NCBI GenBank assembly: GCA_041394405.1
Contig: JAWKIF010000007.1
Coordinates: forward strand, 372,001 to 436,000
Direction of reading: 5' to 3'
Source of the DNA: Microthrix sp041394405
GTDB taxonomy: Bacteria > Actinomycetota > Acidimicrobiia > Acidimicrobiales > Microtrichaceae
Length of the DNA: 64,000 bases
Shown here: positions 42,015 to 50,742 of the stretch, one piece after another
Numbering within the stretch: position 1 is the first letter of the stretch
Layout of the letters: every line of letters starts with the position of its first letter
Translations under genes and position numbers: made by a program
The notes under the pieces: generated by a model
Databases searched by the model: none
What the model was told of the DNA's origin: nothing
What the model saw: the letters and a program-made list of their open reading frames with translations, nothing else

Positions 42015-42389
42015 ATGATCGAGGACTTCAAGAAGTTCATCAACCAAGGCAACGTTCTGGACCTGGCGGTCGGCGTCGTGATCGGCGCCGCGTTCGGCGA
42101 TGTCATCAACAGCTTCGTCGACGGCATTCTCAGCCCCATCATCTCGTGGGTGCTGCCGGGCGACGGCCTGCGCAACGCCACCTTCGAGCTGGCCGGCTCC
42201 ACCTTCCTGTACGGCTCGGTGATCCAGGCCATCATCACCTTCGTGCTCATTGCTGCGGCGGTGTTCTTCCTGGTGGTGCGCCCGTACAACACGTGGAAGG
42301 AGAAGTCGACCGCCGACGCCGAGGTGCCGCCCACCAACGAGGAACGCATGGTGGCACTGCTGGAACAGATTGCCCAGCAACCCCGGTAA
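42015..42389 (+). CDS. mscL: Large-conductance mechanosensitive channel
   Basis: A 124-residue MscL, the pentameric safety valve opened by membrane tension in osmotic downshock. The N-terminal IEDFKKFINQGNVLDLAVGVVIGAAF and first helix match the family, the second helix is IQAIITFVLIAAAVFFLVV, and the C-terminal helix is PTNEERMVALLEQIAQQ. A strong AGGAGG precedes ATG 42015, in contrast to the leaderless neighbours. Upstream in-frame codons are not conserved. Confidence 0.96.
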   Translation: MIEDFKKFINQGNVLDLAVGVVIGAAFGDVINSFVDGILSPIISWVLPGDGLRNATFELAGSTFLYGSVIQAIITFVLIAAAVFFLVVRPYNTWKEKSTADAEVPPTNEERMVALLEQIAQQPR

Positions 42390-42424
42390 CCAACCTCAGG
42401 CCGGCCATCCCGGCAACCAAGTCG

Positions 42425-42455
42425 AGCGGGGGAGCGCCACCGGCGCTCCCCCGCT
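42425..42455. terminator. Bidirectional terminator between mscL and ppx
   Basis: AGCGGGGGAGCGCC (42425-42438) pairs perfectly with 42442-42455 around a 3-base loop. It lies between two convergent genes and its right arm overlaps the ppx stop codon. Confidence 0.75.
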
Positions 42456-44058
42456 ACGCGTCCGGAGCCTCGGCGGCGATCACGTCGACCGAGCGTCCCA
42501 GCACCTCGGCCAGCAGCCCCGTGCGAGCGTCGCCCGCATAGAGCTCGAGGGAGATGTCGCCGTCGGCCTCGGTCGGCGCAACCCTCACGGCGATGCGCTC
42601 AGCCGATACCTCGACCTCGACGCCACCAACCTTGCCGGCGTGGGACCTGTCCAGCCCCACGGCCACCCGCAGGATGCCCGCCAGCGTACGCACCACCGCC
42701 CGGTCCACCAGCGAGAGCGCGCCGAACTCCTCGTGGCGTGCCTCGTCGGGCCGGGACTTGCGGTGGAACCGGGCGATCTGGGCCACCAGCTCGATCTCCC
42801 GATCGGTGAACCCGGTGAGGCGGTCGGTGTTGCGGATGATGTAGTAGCCGTGCTTGTGATGGGCACTGTGGCTGACCACCAGGCCGACGTTGGCCAGGAG
42901 CGCCGCCGCCTCGAGCAGCTCCCGGTGCTGGGCGCCGAGCCCATGCACCCGATCCAGGCCGTCGAACAGGGCCAGGCTGAGCCGGGCAACCGTGCGGGCA
43001 TGATCGGGGTCCTCATCGGTGGCGGCCAGCAGGTGCTCCACGCTGTGGTGGCGGAGGTGGGCCAGGTGGCCGATGCCCTCGCCGGTCAGGCGGGCCTGGG
43101 CCTCCAACAGCACACCCTCGCGGAGTGAACCCTCGGAGATGGTCAGGCGATCCCAGCCGAAGGATTCCATGGCACCCTGAGCCACCAGCGCGCCGCCCAG
43201 GATGATGTCGGCGCGAGCAGCGTCCATGCCCGGCATCGCCTTCACGTCCTCCAACGACTCGGCTGTCAGCAACTCGTCCACCACGGCATCCAATTCGCGG
43301 CGGGTCAACACCGCACCGTTCAGCGACTGAGCGTCGGCCCCGCTTCGGGCCCGAGCCACCGCGGCCAGCGTCTCGATCGTGCCCGACGACCCGGCCACGA
43401 CCTCGGCCCCCAGCCCGGAAACCGCCGTGGCAAAGGGCGCCAACATGGAGGCGACGTGCGATCGAGCCGCTTGCACGTCGCGCCGACGGGCCTTCTTCGA
43501 GCGATCGTCCGGGAACTGACCATCGGCAAAGAACCGTCGGGTCATGCGTATGGCACCCAGCTTGAAGCTGCGCGACGAGCTCACCTCGTCGCCTTCGCCG
43601 TAGAGCACCTCGGTGCTCCCCCCGCCGATATCGATGAGCGCGTGCGGCACGTCGTAGACGGGAAGGGCCCCCAAGACACCGAGGTGAATCAGGCGTGCCT
43701 CCTCGACACCGGTGATCACCTCCACCTGCACCCCCGCCTCCTTGGCGGCCCGCTTGATGAACTTCTTGCCGTTCGACGCCTCCCGCACTGCGCTGGTGGC
43801 CACCGCCACCACCAGCGCGTCGCGGTCCGCCGCCAACTGCGCCGCCCGTTTCAGCGCCTCGATGCCTCGGTCCATGGCGTCGTCGGCCAGCCGATCCATG
43901 TCGCCGCCCCCCGAACCCAGCCTCACCGTCGCCTTCTCACGGGTCAGCAGCTCGTAGCGGGCGTGATCGATCACCCGCGCAAGCACCATGTGAATCGAGT
44001 TGGTGCCGATGTCGATGGCGGCGATGGCGCCCGGCGCCGGGGGTGCGTTCCCGCTCAT
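42454..44058 (-). CDS. ppx: Ppx/GppA exopolyphosphatase-family phosphatase
   Basis: A 534-residue member of the ASKHA phosphatase group acting on polyphosphate or pppGpp. Motifs: AIDIGTNSIHMVLARV (phosphate 1), DIGGGSTEVLYGEGD (phosphate 2), the catalytic Glu in ITGVEEARLIHLGV, and AGSSGTIETLA. A C-terminal HD-like helical region (about 330-480) includes HSAHHKHGYYIIRNTDRLTGFT. ATG 44058 has TACGAT 9 bases upstream. Polyphosphate storage would suit an activated-sludge organism, but that is speculation. Confidence 0.92.
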   Translation of the reverse strand: MSGNAPPAPGAIAAIDIGTNSIHMVLARVIDHARYELLTREKATVRLGSGGGDMDRLADDAMDRGIEALKRAAQLAADRDALVVAVATSAVREASNGKKFIKRAAKEAGVQVEVITGVEEARLIHLGVLGALPVYDVPHALIDIGGGSTEVLYGEGDEVSSSRSFKLGAIRMTRRFFADGQFPDDRSKKARRRDVQAARSHVASMLAPFATAVSGLGAEVVAGSSGTIETLAAVARARSGADAQSLNGAVLTRRELDAVVDELLTAESLEDVKAMPGMDAARADIILGGALVAQGAMESFGWDRLTISEGSLREGVLLEAQARLTGEGIGHLAHLRHHSVEHLLAATDEDPDHARTVARLSLALFDGLDRVHGLGAQHRELLEAAALLANVGLVVSHSAHHKHGYYIIRNTDRLTGFTDREIELVAQIARFHRKSRPDEARHEEFGALSLVDRAVVRTLAGILRVAVGLDRSHAGKVGGVEVEVSAERIAVRVAPTEADGDISLELYAGDARTGLLAEVLGRSVDVIAAEAPDA

Positions 44059-44131
44059 GATCCGCCGATCGTAGGGGCCACAGTCCGCTCCACGCCGCAT
44101 TCCGGGCCGCACAGCGGGCACACTGGACGAC

Positions 44132-45175
44132 GTGGAGCGAGCAGAACTGGGCTGGGACAGCACCTGGGACGACGCCTGGGCGGCGGCTGCCCGAACCAAC
44201 CTGGTGCCGGTGCGCGTGACCCGCATCGACAAGGGCGGCCTCAGCGTGGACGGGGCCCCGCTGGAGTTGGGCCGGCAGCTCATCGTGGCCAGCAAGCAGG
44301 CCCGGGACGCCGTCGTCGGAGACTGGTGCGGCCTGAACGGCGACGCCGCCCGCATCGAGCTCCGCCTGCCCCGGCGCAGCGTTCTGGAACGGCGCTCGCC
44401 GGGCGCCGACCGCGACGACCTCGCCCTCACCGCCAAGGCCGTTGCGGCCAACCTCGACCATCTGCTGGTGCTGCAACCACTCGACACCGGAGTGAACGTT
44501 GCGCGGCTGATGCGGGAGCTGGTGGTGGCCTGGGACAGCGGGGCCCGTCCGGCCATCGTGCTCACCAAGTCCGACCAGGCGCCGAGCGAGCAGCTGGAGG
44601 CGGCACGCGCGGCAGCCATGGGAGCCGCCCCGGGCGTTGCGGTGGTGGCCGTGTCCAACCTCACGGGTCACGGGCTCGACGAGCTGCGGCCGCTGCTTCG
44701 ACCGGGCGTGACCGTAGCCCTGCTGGGAGCCTCCGGCGCCGGCAAGTCCAGCCTGGTGAACGCGCTCGCCGGCAAGCGGGTGGCGCTGACCGGCAACGTG
44801 CGCGAGCGCGACCTGAGGGGCCGCCACACCACGGTGACCGGGCAACTGTTGGCGCTGCCGGACGGAGGGCTACTGATCGACACTCCGGGCATTCGTGGCG
44901 TGGGGCTGTGGGAGGCCTGGGACGGGCTGGCGTTGGCGTTCTCGGATGTCACCGACCTGGCCCAGGACTGCCGATTCGAGGACTGCGCGCACCACGGCGA
45001 GGAGGGGTGCGCCGTCGCCGACGCGCTCCCAGCCGAACGGCTGGACCTGTACCGCGGGCTTCACGACGAGCTCACCTCGCTGGACGAACAGCTGGAGGTG
45101 CGTCGCCGCGAGGTGCAGCGCGAGACCAACCAGCGGTCGCGTCGCCGGGCTCAGCGCCGCCGACCCCGCGATTGA
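44132..45175 (+). CDS. rsgA: Ribosome small-subunit GTPase RsgA
   Basis: A 347-residue circularly permuted GTPase that assists late 30S maturation. Order of motifs is G4 (VLTKSDQ), G5, G1 (LLGASGAGKSSLVNAL), G2 and G3 (LIDTPGIRGVGLW), which is diagnostic. The C-terminal zinc module is CRFEDCAHHGEEGCAV. An OB-fold precedes the GTPase domain. The GTG start at 44132 is near the leaderless spacing from CACACT. It is divergent from ppx. Confidence 0.96.
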   Translation: MERAELGWDSTWDDAWAAAARTNLVPVRVTRIDKGGLSVDGAPLELGRQLIVASKQARDAVVGDWCGLNGDAARIELRLPRRSVLERRSPGADRDDLALTAKAVAANLDHLLVLQPLDTGVNVARLMRELVVAWDSGARPAIVLTKSDQAPSEQLEAARAAAMGAAPGVAVVAVSNLTGHGLDELRPLLRPGVTVALLGASGAGKSSLVNALAGKRVALTGNVRERDLRGRHTTVTGQLLALPDGGLLIDTPGIRGVGLWEAWDGLALAFSDVTDLAQDCRFEDCAHHGEEGCAVADALPAERLDLYRGLHDELTSLDEQLEVRRREVQRETNQRSRRRAQRRRPRD

Positions 45176-45286
45176 CCAGCAGGCAGCGACGCGCACGCTG
45201 CGCCCCGTCGTCGCGGCACCCCCTCGCCGTCCCGCCTCCCAGCCCGACGCCTGGCGGCGAGGGTGACGACCGGTAGCCTCCGGCGC

Positions 45287-46198
45287 ATGGGCCAGACCGT
45301 GTCGGAACTGTTCGATCCCCAGCGTTGGAGCGAGGTCGACGGCTTCGACGGGCTGTCCGACATCACCTATCACCGCGCCGTCGGCCAGGGCACCGTGCGG
45401 GTGGCGTTCAATCGGCCGGAGGTGCGCAATGCCTTCCGTCCCGACACCGTGGACGAGCTGTACCGGGTGCTGGAGCACGCCCGCACCACCTCCGACGTGG
45501 GCTGTGTGCTGCTCACCGGCAACGGGCCCTCGCCCCGGGACGGCGGCTGGGCGTTCTGCTCGGGCGGCGACCAACGCATCCGGGGTCGGGACGGCTACCG
45601 GTATGCCGAAGGGGACACCGCCGACAGCATCGACCCGGCCCGCTCGGGCCGCCTCCACATCCTGGAGGTGCAGCGCCTCATTCGCTTCATGCCCAAGGTG
45701 GTGATCTGCGTGGTCCCGGGCTGGGCGGCCGGCGGGGGTCACAGCCTCCACGTCGTCGCCGACCTCACCCTGGCCAGCCGCCAGCACGCCCGCTTCAAGC
45801 AGACCGACGCCGACGTCGCCAGCTTCGATGGCGGTTTCGGCTCGGCCTACCTGGCCCGCCAGGTGGGCCAGAAGTTCGCACGCGAGATCTTCTTTCTCGG
45901 CACGGAGTACTCCGCCGAGGACGCCCACCGCATGGGCATGGTGAACGCCGTGGTCGACCACGAGGAACTGGAGAACGAGGCGCTGGCCTGGGCGGCCCGC
46001 ATCAACGGCAAGAGCCCCATGGCCCAGCGCATGTTGAAGTACTCCTTCAACCTGATCGACGACGGCCTGGTCGGCCAGCAGCTCTTCACCGGTGAGGCGA
46101 CGCGGCTGGGCTACATGACCGAGGAGGCGGCCGAGGGGCGCGACGCCTTCCTCGAGAAGCGGGATCCCGACTGGTCGCCCTACCCCTGGTACTACTGA
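45287..46198 (+). CDS. menB: 1,4-Dihydroxy-2-naphthoyl-CoA synthase
   Basis: A 303-residue crotonase-fold enzyme of menaquinone synthesis. Features are RVAFNRPEVRNAFRPDTVDELY, FCSGGDQRIRGRDGY (oxyanion-hole Gly), VVPGWAAGGGHSLHVVADLTLAS and the C-terminal EKRDPDWSPYPWYY, typical of MenB rather than general enoyl-CoA hydratases. ATG 45287 has TAGCCT 7 bases upstream. The other men genes are not in the window. The end overlaps the convergent ggt stop by 7 bases. Confidence 0.95.
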   Translation: MGQTVSELFDPQRWSEVDGFDGLSDITYHRAVGQGTVRVAFNRPEVRNAFRPDTVDELYRVLEHARTTSDVGCVLLTGNGPSPRDGGWAFCSGGDQRIRGRDGYRYAEGDTADSIDPARSGRLHILEVQRLIRFMPKVVICVVPGWAAGGGHSLHVVADLTLASRQHARFKQTDADVASFDGGFGSAYLARQVGQKFAREIFFLGTEYSAEDAHRMGMVNAVVDHEELENEALAWAARINGKSPMAQRMLKYSFNLIDDGLVGQQLFTGEATRLGYMTEEAAEGRDAFLEKRDPDWSPYPWYY

Positions 46199-47640
46199 GC
46201 GACCAGCCGCTGGACGCCGCCGCGCCGGGGGTCGCCCACCGCCACGTCCGGCGTAGCCACCAGGTGCAGGCCGCCGAAGTACAGGTCGGTGTGGTCCCAT
46301 CGCACCACCGGATGGGCCCGCTCCAGCGCCCTCATGGCCGCCTCGGGCAATCCGGGCTCCACCTGCAGCGCCGTTCCATCCCAGTGCATCCGCGGCCGCA
46401 GCACGGCCCCGCGTGGGTCGTGGCGGCCAATCGTCAGCTCGGCGGCAACCTGGGTCATCGTGCTGCGGATGCGCTCGCTCCCACCACTGCCAAGCGCCAG
46501 GCTCACGTCCCCCAGACGAAGCGCCGTCGGGGCCATCATCGACGGAATGCGGGCGCCCGGAACGGCGGCGTCGAATCCCGCCGGGTGCAGGTCCTCCTCC
46601 CCCATCATGTTGTTCAGCTGCACGCCCGTCTCCGGCGCGAATTCGCCGGAACCCGAGCCGTTGGACGCCGTCATGGACGCCACATTGCCCCGGCCGTCGA
46701 TGACCGACAGGTGGGTGGTGCCCCGCACGGCGCCGACCATGCCCTGACGCGCCTGGTACTGGGCGACGAGTGTCTCGGCCACCGCCAGCGCACCGCCGGG
46801 ATCGAAGCGGTCCACCCCACGCTCGTCGCCGCCCAGCCGCTCCAACCCCATGGCGATCATGCGCCCGCCGAACGCCGGTGCCGGGTTGGTCCATCCCGAC
46901 CCATCCGGCAGCAAAAGCTCCAGCGGTTGGCGCTCCTCCACCCGATAGGCCGCCACATCGTCGACGGTCACCGACCCGCCCAGCTCCTGGGAGTCGAAGC
47001 CATCGCGTCCGCCGGCGCCGATCTGGGCCAACACATCGGCCAGCTCGGGGTTGTGGAAGTGATCGGTCGCGGCAAGCGGCTTGCCGTTGCGCAGGTAGAG
47101 CCGGGTACCGGTGGCCGTGCGTGCCATCACCGGCGCCAGGAGCGACACCACGCGCACCATCGGTGCCGCGCTCTGACCCTCGCCGGCCGCCTCCACCGCT
47201 GGGCGGAGCACCGTGCCCAACGGCAGCGTGCCCAAGCGTCGGTGCACCGCCAGCAGCCCCGCCAACAGGCCAGGCACCGCCACCGATCCCGAGCCAACGT
47301 GGAAGGTCTGGGTGGCGGCGCCGAAACGAATCGGAACCGGCGTGGGCGTGGGGGCCGGCGCCGCTCGGCCCATCCCCGGCGCCGACACAAAGAAGTCGAA
47401 GAGCACCGGGGCCTGGGCCGGGCCCGCAGCGAGCAGAAACCCGCCCCCGGCGAGGCTGGTGAACAACGGCTCGGCCGCGGTGGCGGCGAACCCCGCCGCC
47501 ACCGCGGCATCCCACGCGTTGCCCCCCTGGTTCAACATGGCCACCGCCGCATCGGCGGTCACCGGATGGCCGGCGGCCACCAATGAAACGCCGCCCGGCT
47601 CGCGTCCGGGCACCCCCGAATGAGACGTCACGACCGTCAC
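46192..47640 (-). CDS. Gamma-glutamyltransferase-family protein
   Basis: A 482-residue Ntn-hydrolase of the GGT family. The autocleavage and nucleophile Thr lies in GTTHLSVIDGRGNVASMTASNGSGSG, and LALGSGGSERIRSTMTQV is the donor-binding region. There is no signal peptide, so it resembles cytoplasmic GGT-like proteins (YwrD type) rather than the secreted enzyme, and it is shorter than classical GGT (about 580). It could cleave gamma-glutamyl compounds such as glutathione conjugates or the polyglutamate tail of folate or F420; no evidence decides. The GTG at 47640 is chosen as the first start before the conserved AAGHPVTADAAVAML. Confidence 0.88.
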   Translation of the reverse strand: MTVVTSHSGVPGREPGGVSLVAAGHPVTADAAVAMLNQGGNAWDAAVAAGFAATAAEPLFTSLAGGGFLLAAGPAQAPVLFDFFVSAPGMGRAAPAPTPTPVPIRFGAATQTFHVGSGSVAVPGLLAGLLAVHRRLGTLPLGTVLRPAVEAAGEGQSAAPMVRVVSLLAPVMARTATGTRLYLRNGKPLAATDHFHNPELADVLAQIGAGGRDGFDSQELGGSVTVDDVAAYRVEERQPLELLLPDGSGWTNPAPAFGGRMIAMGLERLGGDERGVDRFDPGGALAVAETLVAQYQARQGMVGAVRGTTHLSVIDGRGNVASMTASNGSGSGEFAPETGVQLNNMMGEEDLHPAGFDAAVPGARIPSMMAPTALRLGDVSLALGSGGSERIRSTMTQVAAELTIGRHDPRGAVLRPRMHWDGTALQVEPGLPEAAMRALERAHPVVRWDHTDLYFGGLHLVATPDVAVGDPRRGGVQRLVAQ

Positions 47641-47718
47641 CCGGGAATCACACGGTACGTGGGCATCACGCTACCCTACCGAGCCACCAGTCCCAGCAGT
47701 TCCCCCGGGAGTGACCAA

Positions 47719-47765
47719 GGTGTGGAGCTGTGCCTGCCAGAATGGTGGGCACAGCTCCACACCTC
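47719..47765. repeat. Perfect 17-bp intergenic inverted repeat
   Basis: AGGTGTGGAGCTGTGCC (47719-47735) is fully complementary to 47749-47765 across a 13-base loop starting TGCCAG. It lies between the IclR gene end and the ggt start. It may terminate the IclR transcript, though there is no U-tract. Arm length and the GCCAG in the loop resemble the palindrome at 30161-30203, while the arm sequences differ. Confidence 0.65.
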
Positions 47766-47812
47766 GTCGCGATTCGGTGTGGTCGGTGCATCCGAGGGGA
47801 GAGGCCGGCCGG

Positions 47813-48544
47813 TCACTCCCCCGACGCCGGGTTGCCGGACAACACTGCTGCCAGGCGCGCGGCGGCGTCGGTGACTGCCTGGCCGTATCGCCCGCCGGGG
47901 TCCGCCCCCAGCCGATCGAGCGGCCCTGACACGCCGACGGCGGCCAACACGACCCCGTCGGGCCCGCGAACCGGCGCCGACACCGAGGCCACCCCCTCGG
48001 CCCGCTCCCCCACCGTGGCCGCCCAGCCGTCCCCACCAACGTCGCCCCGAAGCGCCCGCCCCCCGGAGCCGACCTCGATGGGCATCCGTGCTCCTTCATC
48101 CACGATGGTGCGCAGCTCATGGCCGGCTTGAACCGCGATGAGGCAGACCCGCCAGTCCCCATCGGGCAGCCACAGCTGTGCGCTCTCACCGGTGGTGTCC
48201 CGCAACTCGGCCACGAGTGGCCGGCCAGCCTCCGCAAGCGCAGTGCCGTTCAGCGCAGCTCGGGCCAGTCCCAGCAGGCGGAAGCCCAGGGCAAACTCGC
48301 CCTCAGCGGTTCGTCGAACCAGTCCATGCGTCTCCAGGGAGGTGGCCAGGCGATGGGTCGTTGCCCGGCTCAGCCCCGTGCGGTCGGTCAGCTCGGCGAG
48401 CCGTGCCGGGCCCGCCTCCAGCACCGCCACCACGGCCATGGCCTTGTCCACCACCCCCACTCCGCTGGCGGTGACCTGCTGTGGGCCGCCGCCGTTGGCG
48501 TTGGGGTTGGGGTTGGGGTTGGGGTTGCCGGATCGGGTCGCCAT
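47813..48544 (-). CDS. IclR-family regulator divergent from leuCD
   Basis: A 243-residue regulator with an N-terminal winged helix (about residues 25-85; ELTDRTGLSRATTHRLATSLETHGLV) and a C-terminal effector domain (about 95-240). The divergent position before leuC-leuD is that of NdgR in Streptomyces and LtbR in Corynebacterium, which repress leucine genes; orthology is inferred from context. ATG 48544 has TACGAT 7 bases upstream. An Asn-Pro repeat stretch follows the start (residues 7-14). Confidence 0.88.
   Translation of the reverse strand: MATRSGNPNPNPNPNANGGGPQQVTASGVGVVDKAMAVVAVLEAGPARLAELTDRTGLSRATTHRLATSLETHGLVRRTAEGEFALGFRLLGLARAALNGTALAEAGRPLVAELRDTTGESAQLWLPDGDWRVCLIAVQAGHELRTIVDEGARMPIEVGSGGRALRGDVGGDGWAATVGERAEGVASVSAPVRGPDGVVLAAVGVSGPLDRLGADPGGRYGQAVTDAAARLAAVLSGNPASGE
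48501..48527. repeat. TTGGGG hexanucleotide repeat within the IclR gene
   Basis: Four and a half tandem TTGGGG units encode alternating Asn-Pro in the disordered N-terminus of the IclR-type regulator. Unit gain or loss would keep the frame and only change the length of the tail. Confidence 0.8.
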
Positions 48545-48576
48545 GGGTACCATCGTACCACCCACCGAGATCGCTA

Positions 48577-48591
48577 TCCCACTATATGGGA
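48577..48591. promoter_or_regulatory. TCCCA-N5-TGGGA dyad, candidate IclR operator for leuCD
   Basis: TCCCA (48577-48581) and TGGGA (48587-48591) flank CTATA in the 62-base divergent region between the IclR gene and leuC. The centre TATATG can also serve as a -10 element, and a GAGGGAG ribosome site follows at 48595-48601. An IclR-type repressor bound here would block leuC transcription. Confidence 0.5.
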
Positions 48592-48606
48592 AACGAGGGA
48601 GTAGTC

Positions 48607-50043
48607 ATGTCACCTGAGACCGCCTCACGAGCGTCGAAAACCGGCGCGCCCCGCACGCTCAGCCAGAAAGTGTGGGACGACCACGTCGTCCACTCGGCCG
48701 AGGGCGAGCCCGACCTGCTCTACATCGACCTGCATCTGGTGCACGAGGTGACGTCCCCCCAGGCATTCGAGGGCCTGCGCATGGCCAACCGCCCGTTGCG
48801 CCGTCCCGAACTGACGCTGGCCACCGAGGACCACAACGTGCCCACCGCCGACATCGGCCTCCCCATCGGCGACCCCGTGTCGCGCAGGCAGATCGACACG
48901 CTGCGCAGCAACGCCTCGGAGTTCGGGGTCACCGAGTTCCCCATGGGCAACGCCCGGCAGGGCATCGTCCACATCATCGGCCCCGAGCAGGGGCTGACCT
49001 TGCCCGGCATGACCATCGTCTGCGGCGACTCCCATACCGCCACCCACGGGGCATTCGGTGCGTTGGCATTCGGCATCGGCACCTCCGAGGTCGAACACGT
49101 CATGGCCACCCAGTGCCTCAACCAGGTACCACAACGCACCCTTGCCGTGAACGTCGAGGGTGACCTGCCGGCGGGCTCCACCGCCAAGGACATCATCCTG
49201 GCCATCCTCGGACGCCTGGGCACCGGCGGAGGTATCGGCTACATCGCGGAGTACCGCGGCTCGGCCATCCGTGCCCTCTCCATGGAGGGCCGCATGACCG
49301 TCTGCAACATGTCCATCGAAGCGGGCGCCAAGGCGGGACTGATCGCCCCCGACCAGACCACCTTCGACTACGTGAAAGGCCGGGCCCACGCGCCCACCGG
49401 CGCCGCCTGGCGGGCGGCCCTGGACGATTGGGCCCACCTTCGCACCGATGAGGAGGCCACCTTCGACCACGAGATCACCCTGGATGCCGCCGAGATCCGC
49501 CCCCACGTCTCGTGGGGCACCAATCCCGGCCAGGTGGTTCCGCTGGACGGCGCCGTGCCGGATCCAGGATCGTTCGATGATCCCAGCGAATCGTCGGCGG
49601 CCGAGCGGGCGTTGGCCTACATGGACCTTCACGCCGGGCAGCCCATGAAGGAGGTTGGCGTCGATGTGATCTTCATCGGCTCCTGCACCAACGCCCGCAT
49701 TGAGGACCTGCGCGCCGCCGCCGCAGTTGTGGAGGGGCGACGGGTTGCCTCAGGCCTGCGCACCTACGTGGTACCGGGCTCCCATGCGGTCAAGCAGCAG
49801 GCCGAGGCGGAGGGGCTGGATCGCACGTTCGTGGAGGCCGGCTTCGACTGGCGGGAACCCGGTTGTTCGATGTGCTTGGGCATGAACCCCGACACCTTGG
49901 CCCCCGGCGAACGATCGGCGTCCACCTCCAACCGCAACTTCGAGGGTCGGCAGGGCCGCGGCGGGCGCACCCACCTGGTGTCGCCAGCGGTGGCCGCGGC
50001 CACCGCCGTCGCCGGGCACTTCGCCGAGCCGGCCGACCTGTAG
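48607..50043 (+). CDS. leuC: 3-Isopropylmalate dehydratase large subunit
   Basis: A 478-residue aconitase-family subunit. The [4Fe-4S] ligands are in VCGDSHTATHGAFG (first Cys context), GSCTNARIEDL and CSMCLGMNPD. It isomerises 2- to 3-isopropylmalate with LeuD and also (R)-citramalate in the CimA route. The ATG at 48607 follows a GAGGGAG site, unlike most starts here. It is the first gene of leuCD, divergent from the IclR-type regulator. Confidence 0.97.
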   Translation: MSPETASRASKTGAPRTLSQKVWDDHVVHSAEGEPDLLYIDLHLVHEVTSPQAFEGLRMANRPLRRPELTLATEDHNVPTADIGLPIGDPVSRRQIDTLRSNASEFGVTEFPMGNARQGIVHIIGPEQGLTLPGMTIVCGDSHTATHGAFGALAFGIGTSEVEHVMATQCLNQVPQRTLAVNVEGDLPAGSTAKDIILAILGRLGTGGGIGYIAEYRGSAIRALSMEGRMTVCNMSIEAGAKAGLIAPDQTTFDYVKGRAHAPTGAAWRAALDDWAHLRTDEEATFDHEITLDAAEIRPHVSWGTNPGQVVPLDGAVPDPGSFDDPSESSAAERALAYMDLHAGQPMKEVGVDVIFIGSCTNARIEDLRAAAAVVEGRRVASGLRTYVVPGSHAVKQQAEAEGLDRTFVEAGFDWREPGCSMCLGMNPDTLAPGERSASTSNRNFEGRQGRGGRTHLVSPAVAAATAVAGHFAEPADL

Positions 50044-50093
50044 CGCCGCCCCTCACTGCGTCCTCCACCCCTCTCCGTCCCGAAAGGACCACC

Positions 50094-50690
50094 ATGGAAC
50101 CCGTACGAATCGTCACCGGCCGAGCCGTCCCCCTTGATCGCTCCGACGTCGACACCGATCAGATCATCCCCTCGGACTGGCTCAAGCGCGTGGAGCGCAC
50201 GGGGTTTGACCGCGGCCTGTTCGCCGAGTGGCGCGATGAGCCCGGTTTCGTCTTGAACGACGAGCGCTACCAAGGGGCCAACATCCTCGTGGCCGGGCCC
50301 AACTTCGGCACCGGATCATCACGCGAGCACGCCGTGTGGGCCCTCCAGCAATACGGCTTCGACGCCGTGGTCTCGCCCCGGTTCGGGCCCATCTTTGTCA
50401 ACAACGCCACGAAGGTCGGCGTTGTCCCCGTCACCGTCAGCTTCGAGTTGGGCGAGCGCCTACTGCGGGCCCTTCGGGACGACCCGGGCATGATGTTGAG
50501 CATCGACGTTGAGGCGGGTTCCATCGAGGTGCAGGCGCTGGGTGTTGAGGAGTCCTTCCAGCTGGAGCCATCCGCGCAGCACCGGCTGGTGAACGGCTTG
50601 GACGACATCGACCTGTCGCTGACCCACGTTGCCGACATCTCGACCCACGAGGCCAGCCGGCCCGACTGGATGCCCAGCCTGAACGGTTGA
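50094..50690 (+). CDS. leuD: 3-Isopropylmalate dehydratase small subunit
   Basis: A 198-residue partner of LeuC with the swivelling substrate domain: LDRSDVDTDQIIPSDWLKRVERTGF and GPNFGTGSSREHAVWALQQYGFDAVV. It lies 50 bases after leuC with a GAAAGGA ribosome site and is evidently co-transcribed. Confidence 0.97.
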   Translation: MEPVRIVTGRAVPLDRSDVDTDQIIPSDWLKRVERTGFDRGLFAEWRDEPGFVLNDERYQGANILVAGPNFGTGSSREHAVWALQQYGFDAVVSPRFGPIFVNNATKVGVVPVTVSFELGERLLRALRDDPGMMLSIDVEAGSIEVQALGVEESFQLEPSAQHRLVNGLDDIDLSLTHVADISTHEASRPDWMPSLNG

Positions 50691-50742
50691 CCCCGAAGCC
50701 CGACGCCAGTGAGGCTCGGGCGGCGCCGTCTACATTGAGCCG

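Noticed and set aside
48501..48527. Phase-variation tract in the IclR-type gene
   Set aside because: The unit is six bases, so changes keep the reading frame; it would alter only the length of a disordered tail.
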